From NCBI RefSeq assembly GCF_002192695.1, contig NZ_MTLG01000081.1, positions 119,002 to 183,001 on the forward strand: DNA of 64,000 nt, given 5' to 3'. The notes under the pieces were generated by a model. It was not told where the DNA came from, ran no database searches, and worked only from the letters and a program-made list of their open reading frames with translations. Numbering within the stretch: position 1 is the stretch's first letter; each line of letters starts with the position of its first letter. Below are positions 33,801-43,587 of this stretch, in pieces. The stretch comes from Achromobacter xylosoxidans (GTDB taxonomy: Bacteria > Pseudomonadota > Gammaproteobacteria > Burkholderiales > Burkholderiaceae_B). A program made the position numbers and the translations under genes.

Positions 33801-35129
33801 ATGAGCTCGTCCCTTTCCGGCGGCGCGCCGGCCTATGCCGGCTCGCAGGCGGCGCAGAATCCTGCGCAGCTTGACGCGCTGTACCGCAAGCTGGCCTGGC
33901 GCATCATGCCGTTCCTGTTCCTGTCGTTCATCGTCGCGTACATCGACCGCGTGAACGTGAGCTTCGCCAAGCTGCAAATGCTGGCCGATCTGTCGATGTC
34001 GGAAACGGTTTACGGCTTGGGGGCCGGCGTTTTCTTCCTGGGCTACTTCATCTTCGAGGTGCCCAGCAATCTGATCCTACATCGCGTGGGCGCGCGCATC
34101 TGGATCGCGCGCATCATGGTCACGTGGTCGATCATTTCCTGTCTGACGATGTACGCGCAGGGACCGCTGTCGTTCTATCTGCTGCGTTTCCTGCTGGGGG
34201 TGGCCGAAGCCGGCTTCTTCCCGGGCATCGTGCTGTATCTGTCGACCTGGTTCCCGTCGAGCCGGCGCTCGCAGATCATCGCGCTGTTCATGGTGGCCAT
34301 TCCGGTGTCGGGAGCCATCGGCGGCCCGCTGTCCGGCTGGATCATGGAGCGGTTCGGCGGCGCGCATGGCCTGGCCGGCTGGCAGTGGCTGTTCCTGGTT
34401 GAAGGCCTGGGGTCGCTGCTGGTCGGGATTGCCGCCTTCTTCATGCTGCAGGACCGGATCGAGACGGTGAAGTGGCTCAGCGCGGACGAGAAGCGCCTGC
34501 TGGCGCAGGATCTCGCCGCCGACGACAGCACCCGGGCCCGCCATAGCGTGCGGCACGTGTTCGGCGACCGCAAAGTGTGGCTGCTCGGCCTGCTCTATTT
34601 CTGCATCGCCATGGGCAATTACGGCCTGGTGTTCTGGCTGCCGACGATGATACGGGCCGCGGGCGTGGCCAACCTGGGCAATATCGGCCTGCTGTCGGCG
34701 GTGCCGTCTCTGGTCAGCGCGGTGGCGATGATACTCATCGCGCGCCATGCGGACCGCACGAACGAACGCCGTATCCACGTTGCCGTGTGCTGTGTGCTGG
34801 GCGCCGTCGGCATGCTGGTATCGGTGCTGCTTGCCGAACACCTGTTGTGGTCGATGGCCGCCCTCATCGTCGCCGCCATCGGCATCAATTCGATCGCGCC
34901 GGTCTTCTGGGGCATCCCCACGGCGATGATGAGCGGCGCGGGCGCCGCGGCGGCCATCGCGCTGATCAATTCGGTCGGCAACCTGGCCGGCTTCGTGAGC
35001 CCGTATGTCATCGGCTTTCTCAAGGACACCACGGGGCAGTTGCTTCCCGGCATGATCCTGCTGGCCTGCGCGCTGGTAGGCGGCGCCTTCATCGCGCTGT
35101 CGCTGCGTACGAAGCGGGAGCAGGCATGA
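33801..35129 (+). CDS. MFS transporter, anion:cation symporter type
   Basis: 442 aa from ATG 33801 (GGAG upstream). Residues 24-60 (LYRKLAWRIMPFLFLSFIVA, YIDRVNVSFAKLQM) and GVAEAGFFPGIVLYLSTWFP are signatures of the ACS family that imports hexuronates, tartrate, phthalate and similar anions. About 12 transmembrane segments. It is the first gene of a four-gene operon; its stop overlaps the SDR start by 4 bp. Together with a dehydratase and two dehydrogenases this suggests uptake of a hydroxy or sugar acid. Confidence 0.9.
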   Translation: MSSSLSGGAPAYAGSQAAQNPAQLDALYRKLAWRIMPFLFLSFIVAYIDRVNVSFAKLQMLADLSMSETVYGLGAGVFFLGYFIFEVPSNLILHRVGARIWIARIMVTWSIISCLTMYAQGPLSFYLLRFLLGVAEAGFFPGIVLYLSTWFPSSRRSQIIALFMVAIPVSGAIGGPLSGWIMERFGGAHGLAGWQWLFLVEGLGSLLVGIAAFFMLQDRIETVKWLSADEKRLLAQDLAADDSTRARHSVRHVFGDRKVWLLGLLYFCIAMGNYGLVFWLPTMIRAAGVANLGNIGLLSAVPSLVSAVAMILIARHADRTNERRIHVAVCCVLGAVGMLVSVLLAEHLLWSMAALIVAAIGINSIAPVFWGIPTAMMSGAGAAAAIALINSVGNLAGFVSPYVIGFLKDTTGQLLPGMILLACALVGGAFIALSLRTKREQA

Positions 35130-35905
35130 GCGCGCCCGTCTGCCTGGTGACCGGCGCGGCCAGCGGCATCGGGGCCGCCACGGCGCTGCGCTTTGCGCGT
35201 GAAGGCTGGGCGGTGGCCATCAACAATTTCGACGACGGCACCCGGGCGGCGGCCGAGGCGGTGGCCGCGCAGTGCCGCGACGCCGGGACCCAGGCCATCG
35301 TCGTGGATGCCGACGTGGGCGACGACGCTGCCTGCCGCGGCATGGTCGATGCGGTCGCGGCGCGGTGGGGACGGCTGGACGCTGTCGTCAACAGCGCGGG
35401 CACGACGCGCGTGATTCCGCACGGCGACCTCGATGCGGTCGATGCCAGCGAGTTCGAGCGCGTCTACCGCGTGAACCTCATCGGCATGTTCCAGGTGACG
35501 CGTGCCGCGGCTCCCCTGTTGCGCGACCGGCCGGCAGGCGCAGCATCGGGCTGCGTCATCAATATCTCTTCGCTGGCGTCCCTGAATGGCACGGGATCGT
35601 CCATCGCCTATGCGGCCTCGAAGGGCGCGGTCAATTCGCTGACGCTGTCGCTCGCGCGCAATCTCGCCCCGCAGGTCCGCGTGAATGCCATCGCTCCCGG
35701 CATGGTCGACGACGGCCTGCTGCGGCGCGTGCTCGGCGACGAGGCCTACGCCCGCGTGATCGACGGCATGCGCGAGAACGCGCCGCTCAAGCGGGTGTCG
35801 CAGCCGTCGGAAGTCGCGGAACTGGCCTGGTTCATCGCCGCCCGCGCGCCGGCGATGACCGGCCAGGTGCTGGCCCTGGAAAACGGCTTGATGCTCAACA
35901 CCTGA
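35126..35905 (+). CDS. SDR family NAD(P)-dependent oxidoreductase
   Basis: 259 aa classical short-chain dehydrogenase: TGAASGIGA near the N-terminus (cofactor loop), NSAG (variant of NNAG), the catalytic Ser in [10 protein letters not shown] and YAASK as the Tyr-x3-Lys. It probably oxidises or reduces a hydroxyl of the imported acid. Coupled by a 4-bp overlap to the transporter and 34 bp upstream of the dehydratase gene. Confidence 0.9.
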   Translation: MSAPVCLVTGAASGIGAATALRFAREGWAVAINNFDDGTRAAAEAVAAQCRDAGTQAIVVDADVGDDAACRGMVDAVAARWGRLDAVVNSAGTTRVIPHGDLDAVDASEFERVYRVNLIGMFQVTRAAAPLLRDRPAGAASGCVINISSLASLNGTGSSIAYAASKGAVNSLTLSLARNLAPQVRVNAIAPGMVDDGLLRRVLGDEAYARVIDGMRENAPLKRVSQPSEVAELAWFIAARAPAMTGQVLALENGLMLNT

Positions 35906-35939
35906 GCCTCCCCCGATACTGATACTAGGAATTCCATCC

Positions 35940-37682
35940 ATGAAAGATCTGCACAAACACCGCTCCCGCACGGTCACCAAGGGCGTGACGCGCGCGCCGC
36001 ACCGCGCTTTCCTGCGCGCCACGGGCCTGGACGACGAGGCCATCGACAAGCCGTTCGTCGCCATCGTCGACACGTACGGCGAGAACACGCCCTGTTCCAT
36101 GTCGCTGAACCAGATTTCGGACAACGTGCGTCTCGGCATCGCGGCGGGCGGCGGCGTGCCGATACGCGGCTCGGCGATCTCGGTCTCCGACGGCACGTCG
36201 ATGAATCACTCGGGCATGCGCTTCTCGCTGGTGTCGCGCGAGACCATCGCCGACAGCGTCGAGTTGTTCGTGCGCGCCCACTGCTACGACGCGCTGGTCG
36301 GCGTGGCCGGTTGCGACAAGACCCTGCCCGGCATCCTGATGGGCATGGTGCGCGTGAACGTCCCCGGCGTGTTCCTGTTCGGCGGAGCGATGCTGCCGGG
36401 CGTGGCCCCGGACGGCTCGCAAGCCACGATCCTGACGGCCATCGAGGCCGTGGGCGCGGCGCAGCGCGGCGATATGTCGGCCGAGACGCTGTGCGGCATA
36501 GAAAAGCGCTGCACGCCGACCGCCGGTTCCTGCCCGGGGCAATTCACGGCCAACACCATGGCGATGGTCGCTGAGGTGCTGGGGCTGGCTCCGCTGGGCT
36601 CGGCGATGGTGCCGGCCGTCTACAGCGAACGCATCGCGATCGCCCGCCGCGCCGGCGAAAACGTCATGCGCGCGCTGCGCAACGGCGGGCCGCTGCCGCG
36701 CGACCTGGTGACGCGCAAGAGCCTGGAGAATGCCTGCGCGGCCGTCGCCGCCACCGGCGGGTCGACCAATGCCATGCTGCACATCCCGGCGATCGCCCAC
36801 GAGGCGGGCATCACCTTCACGCTCGACGACGTCTCGGAAGTCCTGGCGCGCACGCCGCTCATCGGCGACATGCAGCCGGGCGGACGCTATCTGGCCGTGG
36901 ACCTGCATCATGTCGGCGGCGTGCCGGCGGTGCTCAACGCCCTGCTCGCGGGCGGGCATATACATGGCGACACGCTCACACAAAGCGGCGAGACGCTGGA
37001 AACGGCGCTGCGCGCCTTCCCCGGCCCGGACGGCCGCGTGGTCAAGCCGCATGACGAACCGCTCTCGCCCAACGCCGGGCTGGTAGTCCTGCGCGGCAAT
37101 CTGGCCCCGGACGGCGCCGCGCTGAAGACGGCCGGCCTCAAGCAGCTGGTGTTCTCGGGCACGGCGCGGGTGTTCGAGACGGAAGAGGACTGCATGGCGG
37201 TGGTCGCGGCCGGCGCCTATCGGGAAGGCGACGTCCTCGTGATACGCAACGAAGGGCCCAAGGGCGGCCCGGGCATGCGTGAAATGCTGAGCGTCACCGC
37301 GGCGATCTATGGGCAAGGCATGGGTGAAAAGGTCGCGCTGCTGACCGATGGCCGGTTCTCGGGCGCCACGCGCGGCATGTGCATCGGCTATGTGGGCCCC
37401 GAAGCGGCGGCGGGCGGTCCGATACGCCTGCTGCGCGACGGCGACCGCATCCACATCGATGCGATCAAGGGAAGCCTGGACGTCGAACTGTCGGACGAAG
37501 AACTCGCGGAGCGGGCGAAGGCCAGCCAGCCGTTCGCGCGCGGCAGGCTGGGCGGCGTGCTTGAGAAGTATGAAGCGCTGGTACGTCCGGCCAAGCTAGG
37601 TGCAGTGACCCACTCCGGGGCCGTGACGTGGCCTTATGAAGCGTCCCTCGGGGAAACGTCAGCCCAGGGAGGCCAGGAATGA
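35940..37682 (+). CDS. IlvD/Edd family dehydratase (sugar-acid or dihydroxy-acid dehydratase)
   Basis: 580 aa, full family length. The iron-sulfur cysteines sit in GENTPCS (Cys52), [12 protein letters not shown] and [13 protein letters not shown], and GGSTNAMLH and [20 protein letters not shown] are family hallmarks. These enzymes remove water from 2,3-dihydroxy or sugar acids. The operon with an ACS transporter, an SDR and a HIBADH-like enzyme, and no ilv genes nearby, favours a catabolic sugar-acid role over isoleucine/valine biosynthesis. Overlaps the next gene by 4 bp. Confidence 0.9.
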   Translation: MKDLHKHRSRTVTKGVTRAPHRAFLRATGLDDEAIDKPFVAIVDTYGENTPCSMSLNQISDNVRLGIAAGGGVPIRGSAISVSDGTSMNHSGMRFSLVSRETIADSVELFVRAHCYDALVGVAGCDKTLPGILMGMVRVNVPGVFLFGGAMLPGVAPDGSQATILTAIEAVGAAQRGDMSAETLCGIEKRCTPTAGSCPGQFTANTMAMVAEVLGLAPLGSAMVPAVYSERIAIARRAGENVMRALRNGGPLPRDLVTRKSLENACAAVAATGGSTNAMLHIPAIAHEAGITFTLDDVSEVLARTPLIGDMQPGGRYLAVDLHHVGGVPAVLNALLAGGHIHGDTLTQSGETLETALRAFPGPDGRVVKPHDEPLSPNAGLVVLRGNLAPDGAALKTAGLKQLVFSGTARVFETEEDCMAVVAAGAYREGDVLVIRNEGPKGGPGMREMLSVTAAIYGQGMGEKVALLTDGRFSGATRGMCIGYVGPEAAAGGPIRLLRDGDRIHIDAIKGSLDVELSDEELAERAKASQPFARGRLGGVLEKYEALVRPAKLGAVTHSGAVTWPYEASLGETSAQGGQE

Positions 37683-38572
37683 CCAAGACGCCACGCATCG
37701 GCTTTTGCGGCATCGGCCGCATGGGTGACCCCATGGCCCGGCGGCTGCTGGCCGCGGGGCACGAGGTCGCCGTCTGGAACCGCTCCAGCGCCAAGCTCGG
37801 CTCCCTTGTCGCTGCGGGAGCCGTGGCAAAGACCACGCCGCAGGCGCTGGGCGAGAGCGTGGACGTCGCCCTGCTTTGCCTGGGCGACGGCAGAGCCGTG
37901 GAGGACGTGGTGTTCGGTGTACACGGGCTTGCGCACGCCGCCACGCCGCCCTCTTGTCTTATCGACCATTCGACCTTGTCACCCGCGCTCACGCGCACCC
38001 TGGCTGGGCGCTGGACGACGGCGACCGGCGGCGTATGGATCGATGCGCCTGTCTCGGGCGGCACGGACGGCGCGGCGGCCGGCAAGCTGGCCATCATGGC
38101 GGGCGGCCCGGCGGACACGATCGAAGCCGTGACGCCCGTGCTGCGCGCATACGCCGCGCGCGTCACGCGCATGGGCGAAGTCGGCGCGGGCCAGACCACC
38201 AAGCTCGCCAATCAGGCCATCGTCGCGACCACCCTCGCCGGCCTGGCCGAAGCCTTCGTGCTGGCCAAGCGTAGCGGCATCGATACCGCGGCCCTGCCGT
38301 CGGCCCTGCAAGGCGGCTGGGCCGATTCCGTGCTGCTGCAAACCTTGTGGCCGCGCATGGTGACCCCGCCCGAACATGCCACCGGCACGGTGCGCGTATT
38401 GCTCAAGGATCTGGACGCGATTGCGGAGCTGGCCGAAGCGAGCGCCACAATCCAACGCGTGCTGCCGGAAGTGCGGCGCCTGCTGCAGGATGCCGCGCAG
38501 CGCGGCATGGGAGATTGGGATCTATCTCAAGTTTTCCGGATCGGTGAAGCGGAGAGCCAGGCCGGCGCGTAA
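37679..38572 (+). CDS. 3-hydroxyisobutyrate dehydrogenase-like NAD(P)-dependent oxidoreductase
   Basis: 297 aa. N-terminal Rossmann motif [20 protein letters not shown] (Gly-x-Gly-x-x-Gly variant), the [11 protein letters not shown] substrate loop and [11 protein letters not shown] with the family catalytic lysine. Related enzymes act on tartronate semialdehyde, 3-hydroxyisobutyrate or L-threonate. Last gene of the operon, coupled to the dehydratase by overlap. It faces the hydrolase gene at 38614 with a 41-bp gap. Confidence 0.88.
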   Translation: MTKTPRIGFCGIGRMGDPMARRLLAAGHEVAVWNRSSAKLGSLVAAGAVAKTTPQALGESVDVALLCLGDGRAVEDVVFGVHGLAHAATPPSCLIDHSTLSPALTRTLAGRWTTATGGVWIDAPVSGGTDGAAAGKLAIMAGGPADTIEAVTPVLRAYAARVTRMGEVGAGQTTKLANQAIVATTLAGLAEAFVLAKRSGIDTAALPSALQGGWADSVLLQTLWPRMVTPPEHATGTVRVLLKDLDAIAELAEASATIQRVLPEVRRLLQDAAQRGMGDWDLSQVFRIGEAESQAGA

Positions 38573-38613
38573 CGGACTGCGCGATGGGGAGCGCCTGGCG
38601 CCCCCCTACTCCG

Positions 38614-39231
38614 TCAACCCAACGGCAACTCCAGCACCTGCTTCGTCGTCATGATGTCGCCGAAGGTGTCATCGATGCTCGCCAGCGCCGCACGATGCAG
38701 CATCGCATGCGGCAACGCGGACTGTTCCCCCGCGCCCGTATCCAGGTCGCGCGTGGCGCAGGCATCGGCCGCCACGATCACCTGATAGCCCAGCGGCACT
38801 GCGTCCCGAGCCGCGCCTGCAACGCAGGCGTGGGTCATCAGGCCGGTGATCAGCAGCGTGCGCACGCCAGCCGCCTTGAGGCGCTGGTCGATGTCGGTGC
38901 TGGGAAACACGCTGACCGTGGACTTGCGCAGCACCGTATGGCCCGGCGCGGGACGCAGGTCGGGATGGAATTCGATGCCTGCGCTGCCGTCGGCGAAGAC
39001 CGGGCTGCCGGCGGGCGTGGCGTGCTGGATGTGGAAGACCGGGATGCCATGCCGATCGGCGTGGGCAACGAGCTGCGCGGCGTTGCGCAAGGCTGCCGGG
39101 CCTTCGGGTATGGGCAGCCTGCCGCTGAAGTACTCGTTCTGGAAGTCGATCACCAGCAAGGCGGTGCTGGCCGGGTCGATGGACTGCGGGGCGGTGGCGC
39201 CGGCGATGGCGCGGATGGTCGGGTGGTTCAT
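38614..39231 (-). CDS. Isochorismatase-like cysteine hydrolase
   Basis: 205 aa. The triad is visible: Asp29 in LLVIDFQNEYF, Lys103 in RKSTVSVF and Cys136 in LMTHACVAGAARDA. The family hydrolyses isochorismate, nicotinamide or ureido compounds; the substrate here cannot be chosen. It is divergent from the GlxA-type regulator (151-bp gap), a pairing that suggests direct control of the hydrolase by that regulator. Confidence 0.9.
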   Translation of the reverse strand: MNHPTIRAIAGATAPQSIDPASTALLVIDFQNEYFSGRLPIPEGPAALRNAAQLVAHADRHGIPVFHIQHATPAGSPVFADGSAGIEFHPDLRPAPGHTVLRKSTVSVFPSTDIDQRLKAAGVRTLLITGLMTHACVAGAARDAVPLGYQVIVAADACATRDLDTGAGEQSALPHAMLHRAALASIDDTFGDIMTTKQVLELPLG

Positions 39232-39382
39232 CGTAGGTCCTTGATCTGTAGGCGTTTAGTGTGCAGTTCACGCATGCGGGCGAACGGTATCAAGGATGCG
39301 CCATCGGGCGGTAGCCCGAAAGTGGCCCGAATACCAATAAATGATAGGATCGGGCCAAATCCGCATTCCTGCCCTTCCCGCC

Positions 39383-40333
39383 ATGCATACCATCGCCGTC
39401 GTCGCCTTCGCGGGCATCAGTTCCTTCCACCTGTCCGTGCCCTGCATGGTGTTCGGCGACGACCTGGCCCGGCTGGGCGTGCCGCGCTACCGCCTGCTGG
39501 TCTGCGGCGAAGCCGTCGGGCCGGTCCCGACCATGTCGGGTTTCGATATCCATGTGCCGCACGACTATTCAGCCCTGGCCGAGGCCGACACGGTGATCGT
39601 GCCAGCGTGGCGCGATCCGGACGAGCGCCCGCCGGAAACCATGCTGCAGGCCCTGCGCGAGGCGCATGCCCGTGGCGCACGGATCATCGGCCTGTGCCTG
39701 GGCGCCTTTGTGCTGGCCGAGGCCGGTCTGCTCGACGGCCGCCCGGCTTCGACGCACTGGGTATGGAGTGACGACTTCGCCCGCAAGTACCCGCAGATCC
39801 GGCTCGACCGCAAGGCTTTGTACGTGGACGACGGCGACATCCTGACCTCGGCCGGCACCGCCGCCGCCATCGATTGCTGCCTGCATCTGCTGCGCTGCGA
39901 CCATGGCGCGGAGCTGGCGAACCGGGTGGCGCGCCGCATGGTGATGGCGCCGCACCGCGATGGCGGGCAGGCGCAGTACATCGAACGGCCGCTGACGCGG
40001 GAGGATGGCGGCGACCCGATAGGCATCGCGATGGAATGGGCCATCGAGCATTTGCAGGAACCGCTGGGGCTGGACCGCCTGGCCGACCACGCCGGCCTGA
40101 GCCGCCGCAATTTCACGCGGCGCTTCAAGCTGAAGACGGGCACGACGGTGACGCAATGGGTGCTGAACCACAGGCTGGCCGCGGCGCAGCGGCTGCTGGA
40201 AACGGGCGCGTTGTCGGTGGACCGGGTGGCCGAGGCCACGGGGTTTGGGTCGACGGTGTCGCTGCGGCAGCATTTCACGGCGGCGTTCTCGGTGTCGCCT
40301 GCGGGGTATCGGAAGCAGTTCCGGCAGCGGTGA
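39383..40333 (+). CDS. GlxA-type AraC family regulator with DJ-1/PfpI domain
   Basis: 316 aa from ATG 39383. Residues 1-165 form a class I glutamine amidotransferase-like domain with GLCLGAFVLAEAGLL (Cys in the nucleophile-elbow position). Residues about 215-312 hold the paired AraC helix-turn-helix (LADHAGLSRRNFTRRFKLKT; VDRVAEATGFGSTVSLRQHF). Homologues control carnitine, arginine or nicotinamide-type catabolism. The frame extends to 39341 without a better start. Confidence 0.88.
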   Translation: MHTIAVVAFAGISSFHLSVPCMVFGDDLARLGVPRYRLLVCGEAVGPVPTMSGFDIHVPHDYSALAEADTVIVPAWRDPDERPPETMLQALREAHARGARIIGLCLGAFVLAEAGLLDGRPASTHWVWSDDFARKYPQIRLDRKALYVDDGDILTSAGTAAAIDCCLHLLRCDHGAELANRVARRMVMAPHRDGGQAQYIERPLTREDGGDPIGIAMEWAIEHLQEPLGLDRLADHAGLSRRNFTRRFKLKTGTTVTQWVLNHRLAAAQRLLETGALSVDRVAEATGFGSTVSLRQHFTAAFSVSPAGYRKQFRQR

Positions 40334-40420
40334 TGGCGGTGGGCGGCCCGTCGCCGGCCGCAGTGCATTGGGATGCTCAAAAGGGGCAACAGCGATGAGG
40401 TCTAGCCAGTAAGTCCAGAC

Positions 40421-41410
40421 TCATCCCACCCGCAACAACAACTTCCCGCTAACCGCCCCGGACGCCAGCCGCTCATGCGCAGCCTCGGCCTGACCCATCG
40501 CATAGACCGAATCAACCACCGGTCGTATCGCCCCGGCTTCAATCAGCGGCCAAATACGTTCCCGCAGCGCCACGGCGATCTCAGCTTTGACCTCAGCGGA
40601 CCGAGCGCGCAGCGTCGCGCCGACTATGCTCAATCGCTTCATCATCATCCGGGCAATGTCAATCGACGCCATCCTATCCTGCTGAAAAGCGATCAACACC
40701 AGCCGCCCTCCAACGGCCATCGCGTTGAGATCGCGCGCGACATAATCCCCGCCTACCATGTCCAGCACGACGTCCACTCCCCGCCCGCAGGTCATTTCGC
40801 GAATCCGAACGGCAAAGTCCTCGCGGCGGTAATCGATGGCGGCAGCCGCGCCCAGTTGCAGGCACAACGCGCATTTCTCGGGGGAGCCGGCCGTGACGTA
40901 GACGGGGTGCCCCAGGGCGGCTGCCATCTGGATGGCCAGGGTGCCCACGCCGCTGGCGCCGCCGTGTATCAGCAGGCTTTCGCAAGGCGCCAGCCTCCCT
41001 AGCTGCCACAGCATGGTCCACGCAGTGAAGGCGGCTTCGGGGAGTGCGGCGGCGTCTTCCAGGCTGACGCCGCGCGGCGCCGGCAGGCAGGAGGTGGCCG
41101 CCGCCACGCAGTATTCGGCGTACCCCCCGCCGGGCAGCAGCGCGCACACCGCGTCGCCAACTTGCCACTGGGTGACGCCTGGGCCTGGCGCTGCTATGTG
41201 GCCCGAGACCTCCAGGCCGAGCAGGTCGCTGGCGCCTGGCGGCGGCGGGTAGCCGCCGTGGCGCTGGACGAGATCAGCGCGGTTGACGCCTGCCGCCGCA
41301 ACTCGAATCAGGACTTCGCCGGGGCCTGCCTCGGGGCGCGGGCGGCTAGTCAGGCGCAGTGCGCCGGCCGCGCCGGTTTCCATGCAGGACATGGTGTCAT
41401 GCATGCCCAC
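40421..41410 (-). CDS. NAD(P)H:quinone oxidoreductase (zinc-free MDR, PIG3-like)
   Basis: 329 aa. GroES-like N-terminal domain (EVLIRVAAAGVNRADLVQRHGGYPPPPG) and Rossmann domain (LLIHGGASGVGTLAIQMAAALG), without zinc-binding cysteines. Such enzymes reduce quinones or enones, possibly an enoyl product of the acyl-CoA pathway. The start is ambiguous: GTG 41410, ATG 41404 or ATG 41392. GGAGG just upstream favours the first two. It overlaps the acyl-CoA dehydrogenase gene by 14 bp and ends the leftward operon. Confidence 0.88.
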   Translation of the reverse strand: MGMHDTMSCMETGAAGALRLTSRPRPEAGPGEVLIRVAAAGVNRADLVQRHGGYPPPPGASDLLGLEVSGHIAAPGPGVTQWQVGDAVCALLPGGGYAEYCVAAATSCLPAPRGVSLEDAAALPEAAFTAWTMLWQLGRLAPCESLLIHGGASGVGTLAIQMAAALGHPVYVTAGSPEKCALCLQLGAAAAIDYRREDFAVRIREMTCGRGVDVVLDMVGGDYVARDLNAMAVGGRLVLIAFQQDRMASIDIARMMMKRLSIVGATLRARSAEVKAEIAVALRERIWPLIEAGAIRPVVDSVYAMGQAEAAHERLASGAVSGKLLLRVG

Positions 41411-42566
41411 GGGGCCTCCCTATCCAGCCCATTTGCTTGGCAATGACTTCAAGCATGACCTCATTGGCTCCGCCGCCCACCGCGACGATGCGCAGGTCGC
41501 GCAGCATGCGGGCGATGCGGTTGTCCCACATATAGCCCTGGCCTCCGAAGAACTGGGCGCAGGCGGACGGGATCTCCAGCGCCAGTTTGCCGGCCAGATA
41601 CTTGGCCATGGAGGCGCGCCGCACCACGTCGTCTCCGGCGACGAGCGCCTCGCCCGCGCTGTAGGCGAGCGCTCGCAGGGCTTCGACCTGGGTGGCCATT
41701 TCGGCCAGGCGGTGGTGGATGGCGGGGTTGTCCATCAAGGGGCGGCCGAATGCCCGGCGTTCGCGGGTGTAGTCGGCCGTCAGCTGGACGGCGTCGTCCA
41801 GCGCGGATACGGTACGCAGGCAGGCCCACAGCCGTTCCTGCTGGAACTGTTCCATCTGGTACAGGAAGCCTTTGCCTTCCTCGCCGATGAGGTGACGGCG
41901 CGGCACGCGCACGCTGTCGAAGAAGACGGGGGCCGTGTCCGAGCAATGCATGCCCAACTTGCGCAGCGGTTTGCCGATTTGGACGCCGGACGCGTCCATG
42001 GGGACCACGATGAGCGATTTGTTGCGGTAGGGCCCGCCTTCGTCGCCGGTGTTGACCAGCAGGCTGATCCAGCGCGCGTGGGTGGCGTTGGTGATCCACA
42101 TCTTGGCGCCGTCTATGACGTAGTCGTCGCCATCCTTGCGGGCTCGGGTGGCGACGGCGGATACGTCGGATCCCGCGCCGGCCTCGCTGACGCCTATGCT
42201 GGCCACCGCCTCGCCGCGAATCGCCGGCGCCAGGAACTCTTCGCGCAAGGCGTCGCTGCCGTGCGCGGCAAGGGCGGGAATGGCGGACAGATGGGCGCCG
42301 ATAGCGAAGGGGATGCTGGCGCAGTGGGCATGGCCCAGCTCTTCGGCCGCAACCATCACGTAGGAGAAGTCCAGCTCCAGGCCACCGTAGCGGGCCGGCT
42401 TGTTGATGCCGAGCAGGCCCAGTTCGCCGGCTCGCCGAAAGAGCTGCGGCAGCGGGGCCTCGCCCTGCTCTTCCCAGGCGTCGGCATGTGGGTCGAGTTC
42501 CAGCCGGACGAACTTGCGAATTCCGTGGCGCATGTCCTCGTGTTCTGCGGTGTATAGGCTGCTCAT
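41397..42566 (-). CDS. Acyl-CoA dehydrogenase (module 1)
   Basis: 389 aa FAD-dependent dehydrogenase. Motifs IGVSEAGAGSDVSAVATRA and DYVIDGAKMWITNATHA mark the middle beta domain; AVGGGANEVMLEVIAKQMGW is the C-terminal signature. The usual MCAD catalytic glutamate position in that loop is Gly, so the base may come from an earlier helix as in long-chain or isovaleryl enzymes. It is strongly similar by eye to the enzyme at 49073. Coupled by 4-bp overlap to the Bug gene. Confidence 0.92.
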   Translation of the reverse strand: MSSLYTAEHEDMRHGIRKFVRLELDPHADAWEEQGEAPLPQLFRRAGELGLLGINKPARYGGLELDFSYVMVAAEELGHAHCASIPFAIGAHLSAIPALAAHGSDALREEFLAPAIRGEAVASIGVSEAGAGSDVSAVATRARKDGDDYVIDGAKMWITNATHARWISLLVNTGDEGGPYRNKSLIVVPMDASGVQIGKPLRKLGMHCSDTAPVFFDSVRVPRRHLIGEEGKGFLYQMEQFQQERLWACLRTVSALDDAVQLTADYTRERRAFGRPLMDNPAIHHRLAEMATQVEALRALAYSAGEALVAGDDVVRRASMAKYLAGKLALEIPSACAQFFGGQGYMWDNRIARMLRDLRIVAVGGGANEVMLEVIAKQMGWIGRPRGHA

Positions 42567-43546
42567 GGCTTCTCCTCAGGCATGGGGCGGACCTCCAGAC
42601 CGGCGTTCTCAAGCAGCCGGCGTTCGTCCTTATAGGCCTGGCGGGCGTAGGCCGCGTACTCTTCGGGATTGCGGTGCCAGGCGGTCTGGTTGATGGTTGT
42701 CAGCAGTTCCAGATGGCGCGGGTCGTCCAGCGCTTTTGAGAAAGCGGCGTGCAGTTTCTGCACGACCTCGGGGGGCATGCCTTTGGGGCCGACCAGGCCG
42801 TACGGGCTTTGCAGCACCAGGTCGATGCCCTGTTCGCGCGCGGTGGGCACGTCGGGCAGCGCGGGGCTGCGCTCCGGCTCCCAGATCATCAGGATGCGCG
42901 CCTTGTCGCCCAGGGCGGTCAGCGTGCTGATGGCGTCGGCGTTGACCGTGACTTCGCCGCCCAGCAAGGCGCGCGCGGTCTCGGCGCCGCCCTTGTAGGG
43001 TATGTGGTTCAGCTGCAAGCCGGTCTGGCGTTGCAGTTCCGTCATGCCCAAGTGCTGCGTGCTGCCTATGCCCACCGATGCGAAGCTGACCTCGCCCGGA
43101 TGGGCGCGGGCGTAGTCGGCCACGTCCTGCCAGGTCTTGAAGGGAGAGTCAGACCGCACCGCCACGCCCAGCAGATAACCGGACAGCCCGGTGACGTAGG
43201 TGAAGTCGCGCAACGGATCCCAGTTGGTCTGCTGCAGATGCGGCAGCCGGAACACGCTGACCGGGGCCTGGGCCAGCGTATAGCCGTCGGCCGGCCCCTT
43301 GGCCGCCAACGCGCCGGCGGCCAGGGTTCCGCCCGCGCCGGGGCGGTTCTCGACGATGATGGGTTGGCCCAGTTGCTGGCTGACCAGTTCGGCCAGCACG
43401 CGCAACTGCCGGTCGGTGCTGCCGCCCGGCGAATAGGCGACCTGCACGGTGATGGGGCGTGCTGGAAAAACCGGCGCCGCCGACGCGGCCGCAACCACGG
43501 CAAGGCCGGCCGTCACGCCAGCCAACAATCTCGATAAGTGCAACAT
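42563..43546 (-). CDS. Bug family periplasmic solute-binding protein (module 1)
   Basis: 327 aa from ATG 43546 with GGAGGAGA upstream. Signal peptide to about residue 24 (SAAPVFPARP). Bug motifs: PITVQVAYSPGGSTDRQLRV, IIVENRPGAGGTLAAGALAA and NHIPYKGGAETARALLGGE. It probably captures the acid that is activated by the neighbouring acyl-CoA synthetase. A longer frame to 43720 has no signal peptide and is rejected. No transporter membrane subunit is nearby. Confidence 0.9.
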   Translation of the reverse strand: MLHLSRLLAGVTAGLAVVAAASAAPVFPARPITVQVAYSPGGSTDRQLRVLAELVSQQLGQPIIVENRPGAGGTLAAGALAAKGPADGYTLAQAPVSVFRLPHLQQTNWDPLRDFTYVTGLSGYLLGVAVRSDSPFKTWQDVADYARAHPGEVSFASVGIGSTQHLGMTELQRQTGLQLNHIPYKGGAETARALLGGEVTVNADAISTLTALGDKARILMIWEPERSPALPDVPTAREQGIDLVLQSPYGLVGPKGMPPEVVQKLHAAFSKALDDPRHLELLTTINQTAWHRNPEEYAAYARQAYKDERRLLENAGLEVRPMPEEKP

Positions 43547-43587
43547 GTGTCTCCTCCTCGGGGCGGGTCCGCGCGGCGGCCGTCCTC